Below, piece after piece: positions 26,424 to 36,599 of a DNA stretch of 64,000 bases. Both the position numbers and the translations under genes were made by a program. Position 1 is the stretch's first letter. Every line of letters starts with the position of its first letter. This stretch comes from Mucilaginibacter sp. (GTDB lineage Bacteria > Bacteroidota > Bacteroidia > Sphingobacteriales > Sphingobacteriaceae), in the NCBI RefSeq assembly GCF_025362475.1, contig NZ_JANYGH010000014.1, forward strand, positions 1 to 64,000. Reading direction: 5' to 3'. The notes below the pieces were generated by a model, which ran no database searches, was not told the origin of the DNA, and saw only the letters and a program-made list of their open reading frames with translations.

Positions 26424-28190
26424 ATGAAAAAATTTCAATTAAAATTAATTATCCCGCTATGCTTGCTGTTAATATGTACAGTATACGCGTGTAAAAAAAG
26501 CTTTTTAGATAAGCCGGCCCTGGGTCAGATTGACCCTGCTCTATTGTCAAACAAAGCGGGTGTCGAGAGTTTATTAATAGGTGCTTACTCGGAGCTTGAT
26601 GGTTACGGTGGTAACGGTGCAGGACAGTCTGCAGCTCCATCAAACTGGATGTTTGGTAGTATCACCGGTGGCGACGCCTATAAAGGTTCAGATCCATCAG
26701 ATGGTGCAAATGATCAAACCCCGGTAGCTACATTTATTTTACCTGCAACAAATTCATTTATAATAGGCAAATATGCTGCCCAGTATGATGGTGTTCAACG
26801 TGCTAATGATGTTTTACGCGGTATTCCAAACGCGAAGGACCTATCGGCCGATGATATTAAAAGGATCACTGGTGAAGCAAAATTCTTAAGAGGTTATTTC
26901 TATTTTGAATTACGTCGTAACTTCTTTATGGTGCCTTATGCCGATGAAACAGCTACAGATTTCGCTAACATCAAAAACGATAAAGATATTTATCCTTTAA
27001 TCGAAGCTGATTTTAAATTCGCAGCTGAAAACCTTCCTGAAACTCAACCTCAAAGAGGTCGTGCCAACAAATATGCTGCAATGGCATATCTTGCTAAAGT
27101 TTACATGGCTCAGGCAAAATACACAGATGCAAAACCATTGTTAGCTACATTGATGGGTGCATCCGCTGTAACAGCAGGTGGACAACATTATGCTTTAAAT
27201 GATCATTTTCAGCAGAACTTTAGCCCAGAGGCTGGTCAAAAAAACAGTGCAGAATCAGTATTTGCTGTTCAGGCATCTGTAAATGATGGTTCATTGGGTA
27301 ATAACAGTAACCAGGGTGATAACCTTAACTTCCCTTACAATGGTGGTCCTGGTGGTTGCTGCGGTTTCTTTAACCCATCACAATGGTTAGCAAACTCTTA
27401 CAAAACCGATCCTGTAACTGGTTTACCGTTACTTGATAATTTTAACGCTGCACCAGTGGTAACAGATGTTACTTATACAGGTACATTAGATCCACGTATC
27501 GATATCACTATGGGTCGTAAAGGTATCCCTTATCTTGACTGGGGTCCACACCCTGGTGATGCATGGATTCGTAACCCTGGATCTGACGGTCACTTCAGTC
27601 CTAAAAAGAACGTATACTCAAAAAGCGAAGTTGGTACTAACACAAGTACAGAAAATACCTGGACTTCTGCTTTAAGTACTTCAAACAACGTTAACCTGAT
27701 CCGTTACTCGGATGTCATCTTATGGGCTGCAGAATGTGAAGTTGAAATTGGTAGCCTTACAGCTGCTATGGCAGATGTGAACATGGTTCGTGAGCGTGCA
27801 CAAAAAACCAGCGGTTGGGTTTATTTAAATTCACCTTACGATGCTTCTAAATCAATTTATACTGTTCAAACTACACCGGCAGCTAATTACAAAATAGGTC
27901 TTTATACCTCATTCCCTGATCAGACTTATGCACGTAAAGCTGTACGTTTTGAACGTAAAATTGAATTGGCAATGGAAGGCCACCGTTTCTTTGACTTACA
28001 AAGATGGGGTAGTGCTTACCAGGCTGCTGAGATCAATGCATTCTTTGCAAGCGATAAGAGCATAGATATTACTTTGAAAGATGCTCACTTTACTCAGAAT
28101 AAGAGCGAATACCGCCCTATTCCTCAAGCGCAAATTGACATTTCAAACTCAAAAGGACCAATTGTTTTAAAACAAAATCCTGGTTATTAA
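26424..28190 (+). CDS. SusD/RagB-family outer membrane lipoprotein
   Basis: A 588-residue substrate-binding lipoprotein (lipobox VYAC, C23). It shows the usual SusD architecture: N-terminal helices with TPR-like repeats (RITGEAKFLRGYFYFELRR; YAAMAYLAKVYMAQAKYTDA) and a C-terminal segment AVRFERKIELAMEGHRFFDLQRWG followed by YRPIPQAQIDISN. It forms the lid of the SusC channel. A terminator hairpin follows, so SusCD may be transcribed at a higher level than the lipoproteins downstream. Confidence 0.95.
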   Translation: MKKFQLKLIIPLCLLLICTVYACKKSFLDKPALGQIDPALLSNKAGVESLLIGAYSELDGYGGNGAGQSAAPSNWMFGSITGGDAYKGSDPSDGANDQTPVATFILPATNSFIIGKYAAQYDGVQRANDVLRGIPNAKDLSADDIKRITGEAKFLRGYFYFELRRNFFMVPYADETATDFANIKNDKDIYPLIEADFKFAAENLPETQPQRGRANKYAAMAYLAKVYMAQAKYTDAKPLLATLMGASAVTAGGQHYALNDHFQQNFSPEAGQKNSAESVFAVQASVNDGSLGNNSNQGDNLNFPYNGGPGGCCGFFNPSQWLANSYKTDPVTGLPLLDNFNAAPVVTDVTYTGTLDPRIDITMGRKGIPYLDWGPHPGDAWIRNPGSDGHFSPKKNVYSKSEVGTNTSTENTWTSALSTSNNVNLIRYSDVILWAAECEVEIGSLTAAMADVNMVRERAQKTSGWVYLNSPYDASKSIYTVQTTPAANYKIGLYTSFPDQTYARKAVRFERKIELAMEGHRFFDLQRWGSAYQAAEINAFFASDKSIDITLKDAHFTQNKSEYRPIPQAQIDISNSKGPIVLKQNPGY

Positions 28191-28222
28191 TTTTTGATAA
28201 CTGGTTTGATTATTCTAATTTA

Positions 28223-28251
28223 GGTGGAGATAATTATCTCCACCTTTTTTT
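28223..28251 (+). terminator. Intrinsic terminator or attenuator after SusD
   Basis: GGTGGAGATAATTATCTCCACC (arms 28223-28230 and 28237-28244) is followed by seven T's. It lies only 21 bases before the ATG of the next gene, so it could set a ratio between susCD and the downstream genes. Confidence 0.85.
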
Positions 28252-28271
28252 ATAGCCTACGTTTAAAATTC

Positions 28272-31200
28272 ATGAAGAATATACCCCTGTTAAGCTGCCT
28301 GTTTATTTGCTTGTTAACGGCCTGCAAAAAGCCCACTTTGTTCAAACTCATTCCGTCATCACAATCGGGCATTACTTTTAGCAATACGATAGTTGAGGAT
28401 GATAAAATAAATCCCCTTACCAAACTTAACTTGTATAACGGCGGTGGCGTAGGCATTGGCGATTTTAACAATGATGGCTTGCAGGATATTTATTTTGTGG
28501 GTAACACCGTATCAAACAAATTATACCTGAATAAAGGCGATATGAAGTTTGAGGATATAACGGCAAAAGCAGGCGTAGGTGGCAAAGGCGGCTGGGGCAG
28601 AGGAGTAGCTGTTGTTGATATTAACAATGATGGCCTGGCCGATATTTATGTATGCTATACATTATTGGATGATTCTGTTAAAAGAACCAACCTGTTATAT
28701 GTGAACCAGGGGGTAGGGAAGGATGGGGTACCAGTATTTAAAGAAATGGCTAAGGAGTATGGCTTAAATATCAATGTACACTCAACCATGGCCTCGTTTT
28801 TTGACTATGATAACGACGGCGACCTTGATATGTACCTTACCGTTAATGAAGCTATAGCCAGTGATAATCAAAGCACATTTAGGCCAACAATAAAAGATGG
28901 CAGTCATAAAAGTACTGGCAGGCTTTACCGTAATGATTGGAATGCAGCTTTAAAACATGCTGTATTTACCAATGTATCAAAACAAGCAGGCATAACTATT
29001 GAAGGTTATGGCCACGCATCCAGTATTGTTGATATTAACAAAGATGGCTGGAAAGATATTTATGTAACCAATGATTTTTTACCCGATAACTTACTGTACG
29101 TTAACAATGGCGACGGTACTTTTACCGAAAGATCAAAAGAATATTTTAAACATACTGCCTTTAGCGCGATGGGGCAGGATTTTGAAGATGTGAATAATGA
29201 TGGACTGGTTGACGCGTTTGAAGTTGATATGAACCCCGAGGATAACTTCCGTAAAAAGATGTTTATGCCAGCCAATAATTACCAGATATTTCAAAACTTT
29301 GATTATTACGGTTACCAATACCAGTACACCCGTAATACTTTACAAATTAATAAAGGCCCGCGTCTTGGCCAAAATGACTCTATTGGCGCGCCCATTTTTA
29401 GTGAAACTGCTTTTTTAAGCGGGGTTGGCCAAACAGACTGGAGCTGGGGACCAATGCTTACCGATTTTGACAATGATGGTTTACGCGATTTAATTATCAC
29501 CAATGGTTATCCGCGCGATGTTACCGATCATGACTTTATTACTTTCAGGAACCAGGCTTTTGCAATTGCTTCAAGCAAGCAGATACTGGATCAGATCCCG
29601 ATTGTAAAAATACCCAATTATGCATTTAAAAATACCGACGGGCTACAGTTTACTGATGTAACCAAAAGCTGGGGGCTTAGTGCACCATCATTCTCAAACG
29701 GAGCGGCCTATGCCGATCTGGACAATGATGGAGCTATGGATATGATCATCAATAATATTGATGACGAGGCCTTCATCTACAAAAACACAGCCCGCGAACA
29801 AGATAAAACTGAAAGCAACTATTTACACATACAATTTCATGGCAGCCCGCAAAATCTGGGCGGCATTGGCGCCTTTGCCAATATTTATTATGATCATGGT
29901 AAGCAACAGGTGTATGAGAATACGCCATACCGCGGTTATTTATCAACCATCCAAAATATAGCGCATTTTGGTTTAGGTAAAACAAGCCAGCTTGATTCTG
30001 TTGTGATACGATGGGATAACGGCAAAAAACAGGTTTTGAAAAACGTAAAAACCAATCAAACCATTAAGGTAAATATGGCCGATGCCAAAGAGCCCTATAC
30101 GTTTAAACAACCGGCGTTAAATACCAATTCACTCTTCCGCGAGGTAACAAAATCGGCAGGAATAACCTACAAACACCAGGAAAAAGATTACATTGATTTT
30201 AACGTACAAAAACTGATCCCTCACAAATTATCGCAATACACACCTGCCGTAGCCGTTGGCGACGTTGATGGTAACGGATTTGATGATATGGTAATTGGGG
30301 GCACAACACATTATCCGGCACAATTACTTTTGCAGCAGGCCAATGGCAAATTTATTGAGCGTGATCTTTTACCTCAGCCAAAAAATACTGCCCCGGTTAA
30401 TAACGCAATGGATATGGGCATGTATGTTGTGCCAAAAGCAGGAGTAAAGGATGAAGGTTTATTATTATTTGATGCCAACGGAGACGGTCATCCTGATCTT
30501 TACATTGCAAGCGGCGGTTTTGAGAGCGAACATGGTTCGGTTAATTACCAGGATAGGTTTTACCTCAATGATGGTAAAGGCAACTTTACGCTGCAACCAG
30601 ATGCCCTGCCTAAAAACCTTACCAGTAAACTATGCGTAAAGGCGGCTGATTTTAATCACGATGGCAAACTTGATTTGTTTGTATCCGGCCGTGTTGATCC
30701 CTGGAATTATCCTAAACCGGTATCAAGCTTTATATTACGTAACGACAGTAAGAATGGCGTTGTACGGTTTACTGATGTGTCTGCTGCCATGGCCCCGGCA
30801 TTGAAAGATATTGGCCTGGTATGTGATGCCACCTTTACCGATTTTAATAACGACGGCTGGCCAGACCTTGTACTTACCGGGGAATGGATGCCAATAACCT
30901 TCCTTAAAAACGATAAGGGCGTATTTAAAAATATAACAGCTGGTACAGGAGTACAGGATAAATTAGGCTGGTGGAACACCATCGCAGCCGGAGATTTTGA
31001 TCATGACGGCGATATCGATTATATAGTTGGTAATACCGGGCTTAACACATTTTACAAGGCATCAGATCAGCATCCTATTTATATTACAGCCAAGGATTTT
31101 GATAACAACGGTAGTTACGACGCCTTTCCATCTGTTTTTCTGAAAGATCAGCAAGGTGAGATGCAGGAGTTTCCGGCCTTTGGGCGCGATGATATTGTTA

Positions 31201-31889
31201 AGCAGATGATTAGCATGCGTATAAGATTTCAGAACTACAGATCGTTTGCTGTAGCTACGATGGATACAGTAATTACTCCAAAAATGCGCGAAGGTGCCAT
31301 CAGGTTAAAAGCCAATTATCTGCAATCATGCTATTTGCGCAATGATGGCGGTGGTAAGTTTACGGTTTTACCATTACCAATGGAGGCCCAGATGTCGGCA
31401 CTTTGCGGTATAACAGTTGATGATTTTGATGGTGATGGTAACCTTGATGTGGCCTTGAGTGGAAATGATTATGGTACCGAAGTTGCAACCGGCCGTTATG
31501 ATGCGTTTAACGGGTTAATACTCAAAGGTGATGGGAAAGGCAATTTTAAACCGCTTAGTATTTTACAAAGTGGCCTGTATATCCCCGGCGATGGTAAGGC
31601 CCTGGTTAAGTTAAGGGGTGCTAAAGGTAATTATCTGTTAGCGGCTACCCAAAACCGGGATATGATGAAGCTATTTGAACTTAAACGCCCTGTTAAAACG
31701 GTTAGTTTACAGCCTTTGGATGCTTATGCCACTATAAAATACAAAAACGGTAAAATTACCAGGGAGGAGTTTTATAATGGTAGTTCTTTCTTGTCGCAAT
31801 CCGGCAGATTTTTTAATATTGAAAACAATATGGCATCAGTAACCATAACTGATGGCTATGGCCACCAACGAACCATACAGCTTAATTAA
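28272..31889 (+). CDS. FG-GAP/VCBS and ASPIC/UnbV-domain lipoprotein
   Basis: I choose the ATG at 28272 because it gives a good lipoprotein signal (MKNIPLLSCLFICLLTAC), leaving 1205 residues. About 14 calcium-loop FG-GAP motifs of the type DxNxDGxxDI occur in two sets (for example DFNNDGLQDIYF, DFDNDGLRDLII, DFNHDGKLDLFV, DFDGDGNLDVAL), suggesting two beta-propellers. Between them, residues about 516-600, lies an ASPIC/UnbV domain (GGIGAFANIYY, FGLGKTSQLDSVVIRW). It is probably surface-exposed on the outer membrane and immediately downstream of SusCD. A binding or scaffolding role is inference; no catalytic site is recognised. Confidence 0.85.
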   Translation: MKNIPLLSCLFICLLTACKKPTLFKLIPSSQSGITFSNTIVEDDKINPLTKLNLYNGGGVGIGDFNNDGLQDIYFVGNTVSNKLYLNKGDMKFEDITAKAGVGGKGGWGRGVAVVDINNDGLADIYVCYTLLDDSVKRTNLLYVNQGVGKDGVPVFKEMAKEYGLNINVHSTMASFFDYDNDGDLDMYLTVNEAIASDNQSTFRPTIKDGSHKSTGRLYRNDWNAALKHAVFTNVSKQAGITIEGYGHASSIVDINKDGWKDIYVTNDFLPDNLLYVNNGDGTFTERSKEYFKHTAFSAMGQDFEDVNNDGLVDAFEVDMNPEDNFRKKMFMPANNYQIFQNFDYYGYQYQYTRNTLQINKGPRLGQNDSIGAPIFSETAFLSGVGQTDWSWGPMLTDFDNDGLRDLIITNGYPRDVTDHDFITFRNQAFAIASSKQILDQIPIVKIPNYAFKNTDGLQFTDVTKSWGLSAPSFSNGAAYADLDNDGAMDMIINNIDDEAFIYKNTAREQDKTESNYLHIQFHGSPQNLGGIGAFANIYYDHGKQQVYENTPYRGYLSTIQNIAHFGLGKTSQLDSVVIRWDNGKKQVLKNVKTNQTIKVNMADAKEPYTFKQPALNTNSLFREVTKSAGITYKHQEKDYIDFNVQKLIPHKLSQYTPAVAVGDVDGNGFDDMVIGGTTHYPAQLLLQQANGKFIERDLLPQPKNTAPVNNAMDMGMYVVPKAGVKDEGLLLFDANGDGHPDLYIASGGFESEHGSVNYQDRFYLNDGKGNFTLQPDALPKNLTSKLCVKAADFNHDGKLDLFVSGRVDPWNYPKPVSSFILRNDSKNGVVRFTDVSAAMAPALKDIGLVCDATFTDFNNDGWPDLVLTGEWMPITFLKNDKGVFKNITAGTGVQDKLGWWNTIAAGDFDHDGDIDYIVGNTGLNTFYKASDQHPIYITAKDFDNNGSYDAFPSVFLKDQQGEMQEFPAFGRDDIVKQMISMRIRFQNYRSFAVATMDTVITPKMREGAIRLKANYLQSCYLRNDGGGKFTVLPLPMEAQMSALCGITVDDFDGDGNLDVALSGNDYGTEVATGRYDAFNGLILKGDGKGNFKPLSILQSGLYIPGDGKALVKLRGAKGNYLLAATQNRDMMKLFELKRPVKTVSLQPLDAYATIKYKNGKITREEFYNGSSFLSQSGRFFNIENNMASVTITDGYGHQRTIQLN

Positions 31890-31899
31890 TTACTTGTAT

Positions 31900-33219
31900 A
31901 TGAGATGTTTTAAAATATTTGCAGCCGTTGCCTGTTTATTCCTGGTATATAGCTGTACACAAAAAAAGAAAACGGCTTTACTGAAAGATGCCGATGTGCT
32001 GCATAACAATGTTGATCAGTTAACCCAGGTGATCATATATGACGTATTTTCGCCCCCGGTAGCAAGTCGTATTTATGGTTATACTACCCTGGCAGCTTAC
32101 GAAACCGCACGCTACGCCAACCCGGATTATAACTCAATAGCAGCACAATTAAAGGGCTTTGGCAAACCACCCGAGCCCAAAAAAGATTTAAAGTACAATT
32201 TTACGCTTGCAGCCACCAAAGCTTTTTTTACAGTAGCCCACAAGATCACTTTTTCTGTTGATACACTGCAGAAATATGAAGATAAGGTGTACGCTATGTA
32301 CAAAGATAATCTTGATGATTCTACCTACGCGCGTTCTATAGCGTTTGGTACCCAAATGGGCAAATTCATCTTAAAACGCAGTGCGGTTGATAATTATCCT
32401 CAAACCCGTGGCAAACCTCGTTTTTTAGGTAATGAAGAGCCGGGTCAATGGCGTCCTACTGCACCAGACTATCTTGATGGTGTTGAGTTTTGCTGGGGTA
32501 CTATGCATACGTTCGCGGTTGATACCTCAACACAGTTTAAGTTACCGCCGCCACCTCCTTTTAGCGAAGATAAAAACAGCGTTTTCTTCAAGCAAAATAT
32601 GGAGGTTTACCAGTTGAGTAAAAATATTACTGAAGAGCAAAAAACAATAGCCCGCTTTTGGGATGATAACCCTTTTGTAATTCAGCATAACGGGCATATG
32701 ATGTTTGCCAATAAAAAAATTACCCCCGGCGGCCACTGGATTGGTATAGCAGCTATTGCCTGTAAGCAAACACATGCCGATGTAGTAAAAACAGCCCAGG
32801 TTTACGCGCTTACATCAATAGCCTTGTTTGATGCCTTTATTTGTGGCTGGCAGGTTAAATATGAAACTAACTATATAAGGCCTGTAACCGTTATCAACGA
32901 AAAAATTGACCACAATTGGTTGCCCATGTTACAAACTCCTCCGTTTCCGGAGTATCCAAGCGGGCACAGCGACATCAGCGCGGCCTCGGCGGTAATACTT
33001 ACCCACCTGTTTGGTGATAATTTTGCCTACCAGGATACCAGCGATTTAAAGTATATAGGGATGCAGCGCCATTTCGATTCATTTTTAAAAGCTTCTGACG
33101 AGACCTCTATAAGTCGTTTTTATGGTGGTATACATTACCTCAACAGTGTAAACCAGGGTGCCGCCCAAGGCAGGCAAGTTGGCGAATACATTTGGCAAAA
33201 ACTAAAACTAAAAAAATAA
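31900..33219 (+). CDS. Vanadium-haloperoxidase-like PAP2 lipoprotein
   Basis: A 439-residue protein starting at the ATG at 31900 (lipobox VYSC, C19). Three active-site blocks of the PAP2/vanadium haloperoxidase superfamily are present: K320 and R327-P328 (Kx6RP), P353-S354-G355-H356 (PSGH), and S405-R406-x5-H412. Ser replaces the Asp often found four residues after the last His. Activity could be acid phosphatase or halide oxidation; sequence alone does not decide. It starts 10 bases after the FG-GAP gene, so it belongs to the same operon. Confidence 0.82.
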   Translation: MRCFKIFAAVACLFLVYSCTQKKKTALLKDADVLHNNVDQLTQVIIYDVFSPPVASRIYGYTTLAAYETARYANPDYNSIAAQLKGFGKPPEPKKDLKYNFTLAATKAFFTVAHKITFSVDTLQKYEDKVYAMYKDNLDDSTYARSIAFGTQMGKFILKRSAVDNYPQTRGKPRFLGNEEPGQWRPTAPDYLDGVEFCWGTMHTFAVDTSTQFKLPPPPPFSEDKNSVFFKQNMEVYQLSKNITEEQKTIARFWDDNPFVIQHNGHMMFANKKITPGGHWIGIAAIACKQTHADVVKTAQVYALTSIALFDAFICGWQVKYETNYIRPVTVINEKIDHNWLPMLQTPPFPEYPSGHSDISAASAVILTHLFGDNFAYQDTSDLKYIGMQRHFDSFLKASDETSISRFYGGIHYLNSVNQGAAQGRQVGEYIWQKLKLKK

Positions 33220-33235
33220 CTGTATATAGGTTTTT

Positions 33236-34792
33236 ATGAATTTTAAAAAGAGTTACCTGGTTACTACTTACCTGCTTTTATTTACTGTTTTAATATCATT
33301 TGTTACGTTAATGTATGGTTGCAAACCCAAACCACAGCCATATAAACTAACCGGGAACGTTAAGGTGGATGGGGAAAACCTGGTGCAGTTAAAATGTACA
33401 AGGTGTCATGCCTTAACACCTGTAGATGCCTTACCCAAAAATGTTTGGTTAAACCATGTACTGGTTGGTATGGCGCCCATGCTCAATATCTCTACTTATG
33501 GCAGCTCTTTCTTCAAAAGCAATTCTAAAGATACAACGGGTGCCAGCATTGTGGAATGGTTAGCCATAGTTGATTACTACAGGAAAATGGCGCCCGATAC
33601 CTTATTACCTGCCAAAAAGCCTGTTCCGTTAACGGAGGATTGGGCTGGTTTTACATTAAAAAAGCCGGCACCATTAAAAGCTACCAGCTTTACAACTACT
33701 ATTGCATTTAACAGTGCAACCAAAAAGTTATACAGCGCCGATGCGGTAAATGAAAAATTATATACCTGGGATACCAATTTGAAGGCAGACACCATAGCGT
33801 CTTTACCTTCTGCAGGTGTCGATATTAGTTTTGATAAAGATGAGACCGGAAATAATATCGGTTTTATCTCGGCCGTTGGCAGAATGGCGCCTATTGATTT
33901 CCCGAACGGAAAGGTAATAAAACTTAACCTCGATGCTAAAGACGCGAACGGCGGCCAAACCTACATTGCATCCGATTTACCACGCCCCGTACAAACCCTA
34001 ACGGGCGATTTTAATAAAGATGGGCTTAATGATGTGGTGGTATGCGGCCAGGGTAATAAAAAAGGTGGTGTATATTTATTAAAACAAAACAAGGATAAAA
34101 CCTATACGCAACAAACTATTCTGGATAAGGAGGGAGCTGTACAGGCTGTAAAAGGTGATTTTAATAAAGATGGCTGGCCCGATGTAATGGTTTTAACTGG
34201 CACCGGTGATGAAGGGCTGTGGCTTTTAACCAATGATCAAAAAGGTGGTTTTACAACAAGGAAGCTGTTAACTTTCCCGCCAACAAACAGTTCAACCAGT
34301 TTCCAGTTAGCAGATATGGATCATGACGGTAATCCCGACCTGGTTTATACCTGTGGTTATAACTATCATGATTCGCGTATATTAAAACCTTATCATGGTT
34401 TGTATATTTTTACCAATACAGGCAACTGGAACTTTAAACAAAAATGGTTTTATCCAATAAATGGCTGTACAAAGGCCATAGCTGCCGATTTTGATGGCGA
34501 TGGCGACCTGGATATCGCTACCATCGCTTTTTTTGCAGATATGCAAAATACACCTGCCGAGGAATTCATTTACTTTGAACAAACAAAATCATTTGATTTT
34601 AAACCCCATGCAGTACCGGTAAGTAAATATGGCCGCTGGATGTGTATGGATGTAGCCGATTTGAATAACGATGGCAAGCTTGATATTGTGTTGGGTAATT
34701 ATGCTAATGGCTTTATGTTCATTCACGGTTTGCAACCGCAATGGGATCGTAACCTACCCCTCATTGTACTGGAAAATCACATGAAAAAATAG
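33236..34792 (+). CDS. Cytochrome c / FG-GAP repeat lipoprotein, copy 1
   Basis: A 518-residue protein. The lipobox ends at C29 (LMYGC). A short mono-haem c-type domain follows: C54-T-R-C57-H58, with M79 in GMAP as a likely second haem ligand. The C-terminal ~350 residues hold five FG-GAP calcium-loop motifs (DFNKDGLNDVVV, DFNKDGWPDVMV, DMDHDGNPDLVY, DFDGDGDLDIAT, DLNNDGKLDIVL), suggesting a beta-propeller. A cytochrome fused to a propeller implies electron transfer at the outer membrane; the donor and acceptor are unknown. It starts 16 bases after the PAP2 gene and is paralogous to the next gene. Confidence 0.82.
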   Translation: MNFKKSYLVTTYLLLFTVLISFVTLMYGCKPKPQPYKLTGNVKVDGENLVQLKCTRCHALTPVDALPKNVWLNHVLVGMAPMLNISTYGSSFFKSNSKDTTGASIVEWLAIVDYYRKMAPDTLLPAKKPVPLTEDWAGFTLKKPAPLKATSFTTTIAFNSATKKLYSADAVNEKLYTWDTNLKADTIASLPSAGVDISFDKDETGNNIGFISAVGRMAPIDFPNGKVIKLNLDAKDANGGQTYIASDLPRPVQTLTGDFNKDGLNDVVVCGQGNKKGGVYLLKQNKDKTYTQQTILDKEGAVQAVKGDFNKDGWPDVMVLTGTGDEGLWLLTNDQKGGFTTRKLLTFPPTNSSTSFQLADMDHDGNPDLVYTCGYNYHDSRILKPYHGLYIFTNTGNWNFKQKWFYPINGCTKAIAADFDGDGDLDIATIAFFADMQNTPAEEFIYFEQTKSFDFKPHAVPVSKYGRWMCMDVADLNNDGKLDIVLGNYANGFMFIHGLQPQWDRNLPLIVLENHMKK

Positions 34793-34883
34793 GATTAATA
34801 GGTTAATGTTATTTTTAACTTATAATTCATCAAATTAAGGCTTTTTAAAATGATCGCTTTAGCAAAAGGTGATAAGTGCGTAC

Positions 34884-36437
34884 ATGATTAAAAAACAAAA
34901 GTGGTCTGCAAATAAGATCTTTTTAATTATTCTTTCGGTGTTTACTATCCTGGTGGCTTTCAATAGCTGTGGGGGAGATGGTTTATCCTCAAGCGATGAA
35001 AAATATCTTGCCGAAGGTAAAAAGCTTGCTCAAATACGTTGCTCAAGTTGCCACCAGGCACCAGATCCATCGCTTTTGGATAAAACCACATGGGATAAAA
35101 GCATCCTGCCGGCCATGGCGCCAAAATTTGGCTTAAGGCCCTTTATGGACGATTACCTGGTTTCTTCGGCCTCAACCATATCTGCCGCCGATTGGCATAA
35201 GATCATGGTTTATTATAAATATTCGGCGCCCGATAAGTTGATTATTCCTAAGCCCGAAGCCGTGAAGGACTGGGCTGTTTTTAGCCTCCAACGTCCGCAA
35301 AAAGTTGACACCGCTAATGGGCCCGCCAAAACCACTATGGTTACCTATAATGTAAACGATAAGCACCTTTATACCGGTGATGCCGGTGGTAACTTTTATA
35401 AATGGGATAAGGATCTTCAATCAACCCTTGTAAAGAAATTTAATTCGGCAGTAGTTGATGCCAATTTTTTTAAAACAGCTGCCGAACCAAACGGCGCTGT
35501 TATAACCTGTGTAGGTATTTTGCCGCCAAATGATCGGTTGAAGGGTAAAATGATCAGCATCGGCCTTAACAGCAGATCAATAGATAAAGATTCCCTGTTA
35601 ATTACCGATAGCCTGCCGCGCCCTGTAAAAAGCGCCTATGCCGATTTTAACAAAGATGGATTGATGGATTATGTTTCCTGTGGTTTTGGAAATAACCAGG
35701 GTGGATTGTACCTGGTGCAGCAACGGGCAAATCATACGTTTATAAGAAAACCTATCAGGGCGATGCCCGGCCCATCCCAGGTTTATATCAGCGATTATAA
35801 TAACGATGGCTGGCCAGATATGGTGTGCCTGTTTGCCCAGGCCGACGAAGGTGTCTGGCTGTTTTTGAATGATAAAAAAGGTGGCTTTACGAGTCAGAAT
35901 CTTTTACACTTTCCGCCGGTATATGGTTCAAGCAGTTTTGAAATGGTTGATTTTAATCACGATGGCAAGCTTGATATTTTGTATACATGCGGCGATAACA
36001 ATGATTACTCCCCCATATTTAAACCTTATCATGGGGTTTACATTTTCACCAATACAGGTAACTGGAAATTTAAACAAACCTATTTTTATCATATCAACGG
36101 TTGTTCAAAAGCAATGGCCGCCGATTTTGATAAAGACGGTGACCTTGACCTTGCCGTGATCGCATTCTTCCCCAATTTTAAATACCTCCCAACTGAAGGG
36201 TTTACCTATCATGAACAAACCAGTAGTGGCAAATTCAAGGTTCACGAGATTCCTGTAAATACAGAAGGCCGATGGTTGGCAATGGATGTAAATGATATCG
36301 ATCAGGATGGCGATTTGGATATTGTTTTAGGTAATTTTTCTATTGGGGGCGAAGGGCTAATCAATCAAAAAGACTACAAACCCAACTGGAATATGTACCA
36401 GCCTGTGATCGTATTGCAAAACACGCTTAAAAAGTAG
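34884..36437 (+). CDS. Cytochrome c / FG-GAP repeat lipoprotein, copy 2
   Basis: 517 residues from the ATG at 34884; a GTG at 34869 would add five residues. The organisation is identical to the preceding gene: lipobox C29 (AFNSC), haem motif C53-S-S-C56-H57, M78 in AMAP, then five FG-GAP motifs (DFNKDGLMDYVS, DYNNDGWPDMVC, DFNHDGKLDILY, DFDKDGDLDLAV, DIDQDGDLDIVL). The conserved block KPYHGVYIFTNTGNW also matches copy 1. This is a tandem gene duplication that has diverged but kept the haem ligands in both copies. Function is unknown beyond probable redox activity. Confidence 0.82.
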   Translation: MIKKQKWSANKIFLIILSVFTILVAFNSCGGDGLSSSDEKYLAEGKKLAQIRCSSCHQAPDPSLLDKTTWDKSILPAMAPKFGLRPFMDDYLVSSASTISAADWHKIMVYYKYSAPDKLIIPKPEAVKDWAVFSLQRPQKVDTANGPAKTTMVTYNVNDKHLYTGDAGGNFYKWDKDLQSTLVKKFNSAVVDANFFKTAAEPNGAVITCVGILPPNDRLKGKMISIGLNSRSIDKDSLLITDSLPRPVKSAYADFNKDGLMDYVSCGFGNNQGGLYLVQQRANHTFIRKPIRAMPGPSQVYISDYNNDGWPDMVCLFAQADEGVWLFLNDKKGGFTSQNLLHFPPVYGSSSFEMVDFNHDGKLDILYTCGDNNDYSPIFKPYHGVYIFTNTGNWKFKQTYFYHINGCSKAMAADFDKDGDLDLAVIAFFPNFKYLPTEGFTYHEQTSSGKFKVHEIPVNTEGRWLAMDVNDIDQDGDLDIVLGNFSIGGEGLINQKDYKPNWNMYQPVIVLQNTLKK

Positions 36438-36599
36438 AACTAAAATTGTATTTGGTATCATTTGTATAACAAAAGGATAAATTAGTACCATAGCATCATG
36501 CTGTTTGTTAAGTAGTTTTACCTCTGTTATTTATTGCCGGGAGATGTTTTTATGCCCATTTATTAAATGAGCGTCACATGGCCCTGTTAAAAAATCATT

